64,000 nt of DNA. Source: Tetrahymena thermophila SB210 (Eukaryota; Ciliophora; Oligohymenophorea; Hymenostomatida; Tetrahymenidae). Below the pieces are notes generated by a model, which was not told the origin of the DNA, searched no databases, and saw only the letters and a list, made by a program, of their open reading frames with translations. This document shows, piece after piece, positions 54,801-64,000 of the stretch. The stretch's first letter is position 1. Each line of letters starts with the position of its first letter. The stretch spans positions 434,001 through 498,000 of the forward strand of contig NW_002476246.1 of NCBI RefSeq assembly GCF_000189635.1. Reading direction: 5' to 3'. Both the position numbers and the translations under genes were made by a program.

Positions 54801-57800
54801 AATAAAAATTATAGGTTAGAAAGTTAATAAATACTTAGTTTTGGACTATTAATAACATAAACTAAATCTTATTAAGAATCTATTAGAATTGTATTCATAA
54901 AACTTAAATCCATTCCAGATTAAGTATAAAATCCCTGAGATTAATTTTGAATTACTGAGCAGTTATTCAAATCTATTGAATATATATAACTCTATGAAAT
55001 CAAAATAATTTTCTAAATTAAAAAAAAAGTTATTTTAAGGATAAATAAAAAGTAATAAACTTACCATTGATTGAGATGAAATTTAATAAATCTAAATACT
55101 ATCCGTTGGTATTTAACAAATTTATTAAAATACTGGTTGAATCTTGAATCCAAACACAGTACTTTATCTATTAACTAAAAACATAATATCTGAAGCAAAA
55201 TTATAGTAAATATATTTTGAATGTATCTAAAAATGTGATATCAATGTTTAAATAGAATTATCTATGCTTTTTTAAGAGTATTTAAAGCTCTTTTCAAATA
55301 ATTAGAGTTTATAAATAGAATAATCATCAAGTGTTAAAATGTTATTTGCTTCTTAATAGATATAAAGAGAGTAAAATGTATTACTTTTACCTATTGTGAT
55401 TAAGTAAAATTATGATTTTTCAAAATTATAAACCACAAGTTTATCATAACTTGAAAACTAAATTACTAAACAGTTTATTTATTTGATGAATATAAAATTA
55501 TTTGTTATAGTAGATAAAGAATCTATTAAACTACTTTAGAATTTAACATATTTATCACTCTTAAATTAGTGTGCCAATAATTAATTATTCTTAGAGTCTT
55601 AAATAATAAACGTTTCTATTTCTTAAGAAAAAAAAACTGCAGTGTAATTATTATAGACTATCATTGTTTGATTATTTTTGTTTAATAATAAAAATTAATT
55701 AGTTTCTGTCTAAATTAAAACATAGATATCTTTTTCAATAATTACTAAGTTCTAATTAATGACTTGATCTTCGCCTACCTATTAAATAGTATCTTTAAAA
55801 CAAAAATTTTATAATTAAAAGAACAAATAATTATTTTTATTAAAAATTTACACAAGTACTAAAGTTACTTTGTCTGCACATTAAACAACACTAAATTAGA
55901 ATTTTATTAAAATACTAAAAATTTTTTTATTAAATTTGGCTTATAAGAGATTAAATTGCCAAGATTATAATCTACAGTAGTAAATGCACTATTGCTATCA
56001 TAAATAGTAGCTGCATATGTACTATTGAATAAAGCAATTTAATTTTTACCTAAAGCTCTATATATTTTTACATCTTAATCTACATTTAAAACTGTTTATT
56101 TTAACATCATTGCATCTGCATCATAAATCACAGTTTGATTCTAATATTATAAAATTAAAAAATAATTTATAAATTGCAACAAAATTTTAAATACTTACAT
56201 TATTGATATTGAAAATAATGAATTATTTTCCATCTTTTAGAAAGTTTGAAAATTATGAATTATAAATAAAAAAATTCAAAGCTTTATACTAAGAGGATAT
56301 ATCTATATTGGTAAAATCAGTCAAGTTATATCTATATAAAGCTCCATTTAATAAAATGATTTAATAGTTTTTAGCTTGTTATGTATTGCATGATACTTTA
56401 GTTGAAGATGTTCTTAATTCTAACAATTTTTGATTTAATAAATTAAAAAATTATAAATAATAACCTTTAAAACCGTAAATAGTATTAGTATAGGTATTTA
56501 TGCTACAAACAACATAAAATGTATTAGGTTTAGCTGTATAATCGTAATAAATCATAGATTAGGTTTCATAATTAAAAGCTATTAGTTAAGTAATTTAACC
56601 TTCTACTTTAATAATTTACTAATTTTGACTATTTGGAATATTGTTATTAAGAGTAAAACCCGTAAACTAATACTCTTTTTCTAATTATTATGCTTAAATT
56701 ATATACTATCTAAAAATACCTTCTTCTAGTTATGAAATCATTCTATTACCAAATTAAAAAAATGATTGATTTTCAAAATTTGGATCAGATTCAAATTAGT
56801 ATGATAAAATTTAATTATATCCTTAAACAATGAAAATTGAGTATTAAGAATTTTGATTTTTATAAACAGCTAAAACATAATATTTATTTGATTTAAATTA
56901 TAATTATGTAACGTTAGATAAATCGATATTAAAAGTTAATATCTTTTTTTATTTTGTATCAATAATTATACAATAAAAATCGCTTATTAAGAAAAAGTAT
57001 TATTCGAATATTTATGATTTATAGAGCTATTTATGAATATAGTTTGTAAACGGTTGCTTTTTAAAGTCATCATAAATAATGCTAAATCCATACTTATAAG
57101 TAAGATATGTAGCTCCATCAGTATCAGAATAATGAAGATCTATTAATTAACCATAATTTAAACTCATTTTACTTCCTTAAACATTAGCATAAAGTTTTTC
57201 CTATTTTGAATCAGCTGATATTATTTCGATTTCATATTAATTTGATATATACAATATTTAATTGTATTAATCATAAAACACTGACTTTATTAATGCAATT
57301 TAACCAAAATAATTGATCGAAATTTGATAATTTATGATATCTTTAGTTTAAAATCCATTTTAATTATAAGGAATAACTTTTACTAATGTATTAATTGTAT
57401 TAACTTAAGTTATAGTAATTATGAAAGAACTTTCAATTATTAATGCCTATTCTATGATTAAATTATTTTTCGTAGTAAAATTATAACTAAATTACAAATT
57501 GGTATCTGAATTATTCAAGTTATAAATTTAGCATCCTATTATAAAAGTTTATAAATAATTTTACTTAATTTAATAAACTTACCTAACTTATTTGCAGTAA
57601 CAGTTAAAAGAGTCTAGCTGTCAATAAGACATAAATTTAAATTTCCTTAGCTATGATCTAATTTTCTTATCTAATTTTATTATTAAGTATAAAATAAAAT
57701 TTCTATTTTTATTTTTAGGGCTTCAAATATTTTTAATTTAAAAAATAAAAAATAATTTTTCTATGGTTAAAAATTAATGAGTAAAATTTTTTTGCTCACA

Positions 57801-59487
57801 AGTGGGCTTAAATACAATAAAAAGGTTCTAGCACTTATAATTTCAATAATATTTTGCTCATAAAAAACTTGAAATCCTTATTTTCGTTTTATAATTTTTT
57901 GAAAAATCAAATATTAAAAATAAAATTAATTTTACCATTTAGATATAATATTCAGAAGAAGATTAATTATACTGTATATTTGCTAAGTAACTGTAATAAT
58001 TAGTATAATTTTAAGATAAAACAAATGTAACTGTTTTATTAATTTAACTATAGCACACTAGACTACCTACATTTACTAAATTAGCAGCTAATAAAGGATT
58101 ATTTGGATTAGTAATATCCAAATAATACAATTAATTTGTGCTAGGTTTGAAAACAACTAATTTGCCAATTTCATTATATGATTTGAAGTAATAGAATATA
58201 CTATTTAAATTAATTTATTGATACTATAATAAAGGAATTTCTAATGGTTTTATGAATATTTTATCTTGATTTTGCTAAGGCTCAAAATTAATTTGTCCTG
58301 TCTATAGATTTCTAAAATAATCTTTTTTATCAAGTAGATCATCATTATTATTTTTTGCATCTAATATTCTACCACTGTTTTATTACTACTCATTTTATTG
58401 CAAATCATTTTATGTAAAACTTGTAACTATTATTATATTATCTGTTGAATAGTTAAAACTAATTTAATTTAAACTGAAAATATCTAACTAAGTTAATTTG
58501 TAAGCGTCTTCAAAGCAAGTAAGTTAATAGCCACTAAATTATTATAAAGTACACTATAATTAAGTTTTTTAATAGTTTATTTCTTGATTCAGAAGATTTA
58601 ATATTGCAACTATACCTTCGCCATTTGATTATAACAAAATATAGATTAAATTATCTTATTAAACAGCATCTATTAAGATTCCACTTAGATTTATCATTTG
58701 CAGTGGTACCAAACTTTCTAAACTATAAAATATGATTTGATTCTCACAAAGAACAATCAACTTATTATTATTATTATTATTATTATTATTTAGATTAGAA
58801 AAACATTAAATTGATATAGAAAGATAATTAATTAAATAAATTTTTACTTATTTTTTGCCTTCTACAGTAAATAGTTTAAGTTTATAAATAATACAGCTAC
58901 TATAGAGGTGAGAAGGTATTATTTAGGAATATATATCACCTATTTAAACAAAAGGATTACAAACTCTATTATTATTATCATCTTATCCTTCTTGACAGTA
59001 TAGTAAGCATTGCTATGTTGAAGGATTGTAAAAATAATTTGAATTCTAAAAGCAAATATTATTAAGACACGCCTTTTAATCTTATGATAGACTCCAACCT
59101 TACTAACATTATTTGCAAGTAGAAGATGAGTCGCATATTTGACAATTCTAAATTTCACATTCTTAGCATTCCCCAAAAAAGCTCGATTAATACTCACCTT
59201 CTTTGCATTAATTTTAGCACTGGCTAGTTTAGTAGTCCTTTTACCATCGAAAACATAAATAGTTTTTCTAATTTTTAATAATTTACCAAAAATGTCTATA
59301 AATTGCATGATGAACATTTATTTTGATCTAAGCAATTGTAACATGAATTCTAGCATTATAAACATGAATTTTGTGAAAAGTCAAAGTATTAACCTCTTTA
59401 GCTATTACAGTCATCTGCTACTTAACCTTAACATAAATTATATATCTGTAATAATACAGTAAATAATATTTTTTATCTAATATTCAT
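48818..59487 (-). CDS. Giant beta-propeller / beta-helix multipass surface protein
   Basis: Read from ATG 59487 to TGA 48820-48818 with introns at 59268-59286, 58761-58847, 57671-57935, 57536-57582, 56141-56198, 55793-55851, 55013-55064, 54066-54130, 53211-53366, 51288-51436 and 50772-50818. Coding length is 9,666 nt, or 3,221 residues. Domains in order: signal peptide (1-21); Cys-rich head (about 22-175); a long region with repeated beta-propeller-like strands such as TIYDSNS, IIYDVIS and YVYDLV (about 215-1820); beta-helix repeats with GGAIFVEN, GGAIAIIN and GGAIWYD (about 2215-2415); a second Cys-rich segment with CxxC pairs (about 2545-2680); about eight or nine membrane segments (2685-3090); and a Lys/Gln-rich cytosolic tail. 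GGAI motifs resemble polymorphic outer-membrane repeats. It is probably a cell-surface adhesin or sensor, with ligand unknown. A second copy lies upstream on the same strand. Confidence 0.83.
51437..52100 (-). repeat. Beta-helix (GGAI) repeats in the giant minus-strand gene
   Basis: Successive repeats of about 24-30 codons carry GG[AS][ILF] followed by an F-x-x-N step (FENN, FNRN, FEEN). This is the pattern of parallel beta-helix surface proteins. The last repeat ends at the exon boundary. Confidence 0.65.
58762..58791. repeat. (TTA)10 microsatellite at a splice acceptor
   Basis: About ten TTA triplets. On the coding (minus) strand they read TAA repeats ending in AAG, directly before the exon that starts TTGATTGTT. 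Their length probably varies between strains. Confidence 0.8.
59268..59286 (-). other. Putative 19-nt intron
   Basis: On the minus strand GTAAATTATTAAAAATTAG has standard ends. Removing it joins TTTTTG to AAAAACTAT and keeps the Cys-rich frame (CSSC before, CFRW and CQNQC after). Without removal the frame is lost. With it the whole gene is a multiple of three. A one-base sequence error is the alternative. Confidence 0.5.
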
Positions 59488-59760
59488 TTTTAATACTTTT
59501 CCTATCTTTTGTTTTTTGTTTACAGTTTTTTCTATGATTTTTACTTATTAAATTCGAATTTAGTTATTGAATATAAGAAGAGGATACATTTAATAAATAA
59601 ATAAAAAAGTTAATAAAATATAGGTAAATTATTTTGTTTATATTTAATCTTTTTGTAGGAAATGTATTTGATTAGTAATAAAGATATTTAACTTAAAATG
59701 TAAATAAGCTTTATATGTAAATTTTAAATTTAGGTTATTTTTTATAGTCTATTTAATAAC
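59488..59760. other. Upstream region of the giant minus-strand gene
   Basis: AT-rich DNA between the gene and the tRNA. It presumably holds the promoter, but I see no specific motif. Confidence 0.45.
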
Positions 59761-59765
59761 AAAAA
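59761..59765 (-). terminator. RNA polymerase III terminator of the tRNA gene
   Basis: Five T residues on the minus strand start immediately after the discriminator base, the usual pol III stop signal. Confidence 0.75.
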
Positions 59766-59836
59766 TGCACCGACCGGGAATCGAACCCGGGTCAAAGCGA
59801 TGGCAACGCTCTATTCTACCACTAAACCATCGGTGC
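59766..59836 (-). tRNA. tRNA-Gly (anticodon GCC)
   Basis: On the minus strand a 7-bp acceptor stem (GCACCGA with TCGGTGC) encloses a D arm with TAGTGGTAGAA, an anticodon stem GAGCG/CGCTT around the loop TTGCCAT (anticodon GCC), and a T arm with CCGGGTTCGATTCCCGG. The discriminator base is A (59766). It has no intron and no encoded CCA. The GGTTCGATTCC stretch is the internal B box. It is the only GC-rich island in the window, as expected for a functional RNA in AT-rich DNA. It delivers glycine at GGC/GGU codons. Confidence 0.96.
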
Positions 59837-60079
59837 TTACAGTAAAATTAATTTCAAATCTATTGTTTATTTAAGTAAATATAAAGAAAAATTACATAAA
59901 ATATATAACGTTATATCATTGTTTTCTAGTTAGAAAATAAAAATAGTCATAAAGTTTCTATAGCAAAATTATTTAAACTTATTCATTTAAAGATTGATTT
60001 GATAATTGCATACTCAATATAACAATTCTAAAATAGATAAAATACATGTATAGCTTATTTTATTTTATTTAATTAGTTT
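59837..60079. other. Intergenic DNA between the tRNA and the TPR-like relic
   Basis: AT-rich, nothing recognised. Confidence 0.4.
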
Positions 60080-60997
60080 AATGTAATATAGGTGCTATGC
60101 TCATCTTTTTCAAGATTTTTGTATGTCTATCTAAAGGTTTCATCTTATTTTTACAATACTGCTATTAAATTTTTATAAGGGCATTTTTAATCTATTATAA
60201 GCCTTTTTGTAAATAGTAGTAAGATTTATCATTATCTTTTATATCTTTGCTGTAAATGACTGCTAACTATGAGTAAGGAGTAGGTGAATGATCACTTTTA
60301 ATTTAAATACACTTCTTAAAATGTTTAACTACATTTTCAATGTTCTTTTTATTAAGATTTATATAAGCTAGCTATGCATGAGATTCATATAAAAAATTTT
60401 CAAGTTAAATAGATTTCAAGTAGAGTTCTTCACTTTTTTATAGGTCATTTAATACTTTATTTTTATGATAATTTCATAATTCTTTAAGCTAAATTCAGAA
60501 AATGAAATCTTTCTTATAATATTATAATCATAAATTCCAATTTATTTAGCTTTATTCAAAAGTTTTAAGGATTCATTTTAAGTTAATGGATCTTCAGATA
60601 GTTGTTCAAATCCATATTTTCTGATAGAATTACACTCTCAATATAATTTTTCCTCCAATATTAATTCGCAATCTACTAATACTCATCAATTAGGCTAAAA
60701 TATTTTCTGGTCTATTTCAATTTGAACTTAAACATAATAGAACCTAAGTCAAATCTTGCATCTACATTGTTCTTGTCTTACTTTAAAATTAATTTTATTA
60801 TTTTTAATGCATTTCTAATTTAAATAATATTCATATTTTATTTAGCATTTTATGGTTAAGCTATATAAATTGTTTGGATTTTCTTTTAACCTATTGTCTA
60901 TTTACTGCTTGATGCTTTAAGAAGGATATTTTAAGACCTCTAACTTCTAGTCTACTTGAAAGATATGAATATCTTCATCGAAATTAAAATAATTCAT
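60080..60997 (-). pseudogene. Broken TPR-like protein gene
   Basis: From a possible ATG at 60997 the minus strand has TPR-like stretches in different frames. First comes NYFNFDEDIHIF with an ENPNNLYSL helix. After a one-base shift near 60820 follows KQDKNNVDARFDLGSI. After further shifts comes the best part, SEELYLKSIQLENF with SHAQLAYINLNKKN and YSQLAVIYSKD, to about 60105. Paired helices with A, L, Y and P/N at TPR positions suggest a tetratricopeptide scaffold. The frames are interrupted by TGA codons, and I found no introns that would repair them, so it is probably a pseudogene. Undetected introns remain possible. Confidence 0.5.
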
Positions 60998-61446
60998 TTT
61001 TAGTATTCTAAAATTTTCTAAAAATAAGCTGTTTTTTAAATAAACAATAATAATACTAAAAAATCAAGCAAATTTCTTTAGTAATTAATATTAAAGCATA
61101 AAAAATAAAGAATTATTAATAATATGAATAACAACAAAAATAAAAAAATATAAATAAAAACTACTATATTAATTTTATTTTATTATAAATTTATTAAAAT
61201 TTTTAAAATTTTATTTATATTTCATTAGTTAATTAAATTATTTTCGATTAATAAATTATTTATTTTATTTATTTATTATTAATTATAAAAATCTTTTAAA
61301 AAATTATAAATTATTTATTTTATTTATTTAGATTTTAAATTAAAATAATTTTTTATCACTTAAAATAAATTATTTTTTAAATTATAGTATATAAATGTAT
61401 TTTGTCAAATATTTAAAACACAAACATATAAAAATTTGATAAAAAT
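60998..61446. other. Extremely AT-rich spacer
   Basis: Low-complexity A/T runs, strongest at about 61100-61380. The right end (from about 61390) matches 48720 onward, the 3' flank of the sister gene. No gene seen. Confidence 0.55.
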
Positions 61447-64000
61447 TCAATAATTTTTTGTTTTCTTATTATAAAAGTAATTCATAGCTGGAGAAATTGG
61501 AAGATTTACTTGTTAATCCTTATTTTATAAAAAATAATAAATATATGAATTAAAATAAAAAATTACTAATTCCTAAATAAGCTGAGAATCAAAGATTAAC
61601 TATTTGTCATTTTTTGTTGTTTGGTAACATAAAATTAAGTCATCCTTAAAAGCTTTAGATTCAGAGTATTGCTTATTAATTTAATACTCTGTATTTTTAA
61701 ATGATTATTTTTCTTAAATTTTTCCTTTATCATTTTATTATTATATACTTTCTGAAAATATTTTAAATTCTTATGATTCCTTTAACTTTGAGATATTTAC
61801 TTTTCTAAATTTGATAATTACTTTTTTCCACAACTTATGTACTCTTATATAGCTCACTCTTCTAATTCTAATAAAATACAGCAAATATGGTAAATATCTT
61901 TTCATAATTATTATAAACTAGGTAATTTTACTTACATTATTTTACCCATATATCTGTTTTATTTCTATGTTATTAAAAGTTATATATATTAACATAAACA
62001 AAACTTAGAGATTAATAACAGCTAAGCTAATATAACTTAAAACTTTTAATACACTGAAAACAGTATCTTAACTATCTTAAATGATAAAACCTAAAACAAT
62101 AAAGCTATAATTGAGTCTTAAAATCAAAAACTTTTCACAATTCTATTGTTACTAATTTTAAAATGGAGATAAGGTTATTTAAAAATATTAATAAAATAAT
62201 AAAATAATTTATATAAATATAATCTAGGTGATTGGGCTCAATTAAGTATTTATTAATATCATCAACAATAATTTTTTAAGTATTTTAATTATCTCCCAAT
62301 ATGCATATTATGTTTTATAGCTTTTATACAATATACCATGAGTTAATATCTATTCATATCTATTACTTAGCTTAGGTGAATTTTAAAATGCTTTTAGTTT
62401 TCTATAATAATAAAAGGGTATACAAACGCACCATATGAAAAGGAAAGGAATAATAATAGTAAATATGTAGATCAAATGGGTATCTGAATAGCATTCATAG
62501 TTAAGTTAAGCAATTAAATACTATTTTTAAGCTATTTATCTACAAAACAATCCCTATAACAGTAACTTTGATATTGAAGGTTAGTAAAATAAGTAAAAGA
62601 ATCCAAATACCATCATGAAAATAAATTTTTTTTATCCAACTAAGTTCAGCTTTAACTTCTTTCTTTTAAAGATATAGAATGCAATCAAAGATATCAATAA
62701 ATATTAAATAAATACAGAACTGATTTAAACAATAATTCTAAAAAACCAAAGTGGAAATTTATCTGTCATAATGAACAAACAATCTAAACTAGCCACAGTC
62801 ATTTTAACAGGTTCACCAAAAAGATTTATTATTTACTCAATTTATTAAGGAATATTAGCAGTGAATAAAAAGAATATTTGAAATATTTGAAAATAGTTTA
62901 TGAAAATCTTGATCCACAAATATAAATCTTAACCCTACGAGCATGACTTACTGGTTATAAAAAGATCCATTTTTCTCAAAACATCTAGCTTAAAAAGTAT
63001 CATTTTCTTATTGAATTAGCTATTGATGCTGTTTGTGATGTAAAAAATATAAAATAAAATAAGAGCAAAAAAATAAAGATATTAAGACAGAGCTTATTTG
63101 CAAGGTAAACACTCATCATTATTCTTTTTACCAAAATGCTCATTCCAAATTTCTCCTTTACTATCGCAAGAATCACATAGAGGACCAATATATCCTTTAT
63201 CACATCCAAATTTACTGCTTAAACTATCTTCTATACATCCTTTTGTGTTGCAAGTATAAATTTCATCAGACAATTTATTAATCCTCCAATAGCCATTATT
63301 AAGTATGATGGTATTTCCTGAACAGCTCTTAGCCTATATAGGACATTTTAAACAATTTAACTTGTTCTAATCTGTCTCCATATTTGGTATAACTAAGGAA
63401 TATCTATCTTATGGACATAAGTAACACCTAAATCAAATAAAAATAAATTTAAATATAAAAAATAACATATTTACGTAACAAAACCAGAATCAACTTAAAC
63501 GATTTCTCCCACTCCACATACTCTAAATCTTATTTAAATTTACATTTAGAGATTATCATTGTTTGAAACGATATATAGAGTTTAGTTCATATATTACTTA
63601 AATAATATTATAGGATTGAACTCATATAATTAATGTATATTATTCTTAATTAACATTTATTATTATTTCACCAAAATATTTTGTGTCTTTTAGGTATCAA
63701 TTTAAATATTATAATTATTTATTTCTTCATTAATTACAGAAGAAGGCTAATACTACATGCTATTAATATCTATACATTTTAATGGATTATTTTCTTCATC
63801 AAAAAAATTAAAATACTCCATGTTATTTAACTAATTACCACTAGATACACCTGTAATATCATTATTTAATATTATTTTATTGGTTTATGTTACTCTCTGA
63901 ATAGATCTGGGACGAGAGCCTAAATTCTAGCCATAGCATATTCCTATTTTATTTTCAAAATTTAATGGATGTTATAAAATATAAAAAATTAAACAACAAA
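61390..64000. repeat. Tandem duplication of the giant-gene locus (paired with 48720-51345)
   Basis: Near-identical sequence at an offset of about 12,655-12,664 bases covers 3' flank, exons and introns, with the same orientation. The repeat continues past the right edge. Confidence 0.88.
61447..64000 (-). CDS. Second copy of the giant surface protein, 3' part only
   Basis: The window holds the last two coding exons (61447-63427 and 63475-63943), the intron between them (63428-63474) and the start of the next intron (63944 onward). The 469-nt exon and the 47-nt intron have exactly the lengths of the sister gene at 48818-59487. The encoded part covers the region after the beta-helix, the CxxC-rich segment (CNTKGC, CDKGYIGPLCDTC) and all membrane segments. 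Relative to the sister it lacks 6 nt in frame and 2 nt close to the end (near 61530). The frame therefore passes the sister's stop position and ends at TGA 61449-61447, with a different C-terminus about 11 codons longer. The 5' part lies beyond the window. Confidence 0.82.

Noticed and set aside
3530-63209. Short standard-code ORFs of 60-125 codons, for example 3530-3757 (+), 14593-14793 (+), 50344-50571 (-), 58940-59317 (-) and 63000-63209 (-)
   Set aside because: They lie in other frames or on the opposite strand of the reconstructed genes, or in intergenic DNA. They exist only because the real genes use TAA/TAG as Gln.
1-64000. Telomere repeats, chromosome-breakage sequence, CRISPR array, rRNA, bacterial operon signals
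   Set aside because: None was seen by eye. The spaced repeats in the array are coding cysteine modules, not CRISPR. A pattern search would be needed to exclude a degenerate breakage motif.

Overview
The window is nuclear DNA of a ciliate that reads TAA and TAG as glutamine and uses only TGA as stop. Every long reading frame is full of in-frame TAA/TAG, so a standard-code ORF search finds none of the real genes. Very high A+T, short AT-rich GT..AG introns (about 47-160 bp, a few longer) and several genes on one long piece of DNA point to a hymenostome ciliate close to Tetrahymena, probably macronuclear. I infer this and did not search a database. I saw no telomere repeat or chromosome-breakage motif.

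Region 1 (about 0.46-48.5 kb, + strand) is a tandem array of one surface-protein family. Members share six exons: a signal peptide, an N-terminal globular domain, many CxxC-type cysteine modules, a Cys-poor beta-like domain, about eight membrane segments and a Q/N-rich cytosolic tail. Genes at 1985-7119, 10517-18063 (diverged and longer), 19509-25593 and 41792-46884 look intact. The copy at 27538-33634 has a 4-nt deletion that should give a secreted ectodomain without membrane segments. The copy at 36813-40958 has two Cys-to-TGA changes and an in-frame deletion. Pieces at 34227-35181 and 47223-48480 are gene relics. Noncoding flanks of about 0.6-1.4 kb were copied with the genes. The order [type-1 gene, type-2 gene, type-1 gene] at 2-25.6 kb is repeated as [27.5-33.6 kb, relic 34.2-35.2 kb, 36.8-41.0 kb], so blocks of genes were duplicated, and a later copy gave 41.2-47.2 kb. 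Between the first two genes lies a possible transposase fossil (8519-9592).

Region 2 (48.8-64 kb, - strand) holds two tandem copies of a different, very large membrane protein. The complete copy (59487 down to 48818, 12 exons, 3,221 residues) has a signal peptide, a Cys-rich head, a long beta-propeller-like region, parallel beta-helix repeats with GGAI motifs, a second Cys-rich segment and about eight or nine membrane segments. The second copy enters from the right edge and ends at 61447. Between them are a tRNA-Gly(GCC) gene (59766-59836) and a broken TPR-like gene (about 60080-60997), both on the minus strand.

Both families have the layout of cell-surface receptors or adhesins: a large modular ectodomain on a multipass membrane anchor. 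The window shows birth-and-death evolution of such genes: flank-to-flank tandem copies, intragenic repeat expansion, and every stage of decay. Exon boundaries come from reading frames and paralogue comparison. In five reconstructed genes the summed exon lengths are exact multiples of three, which supports the models.
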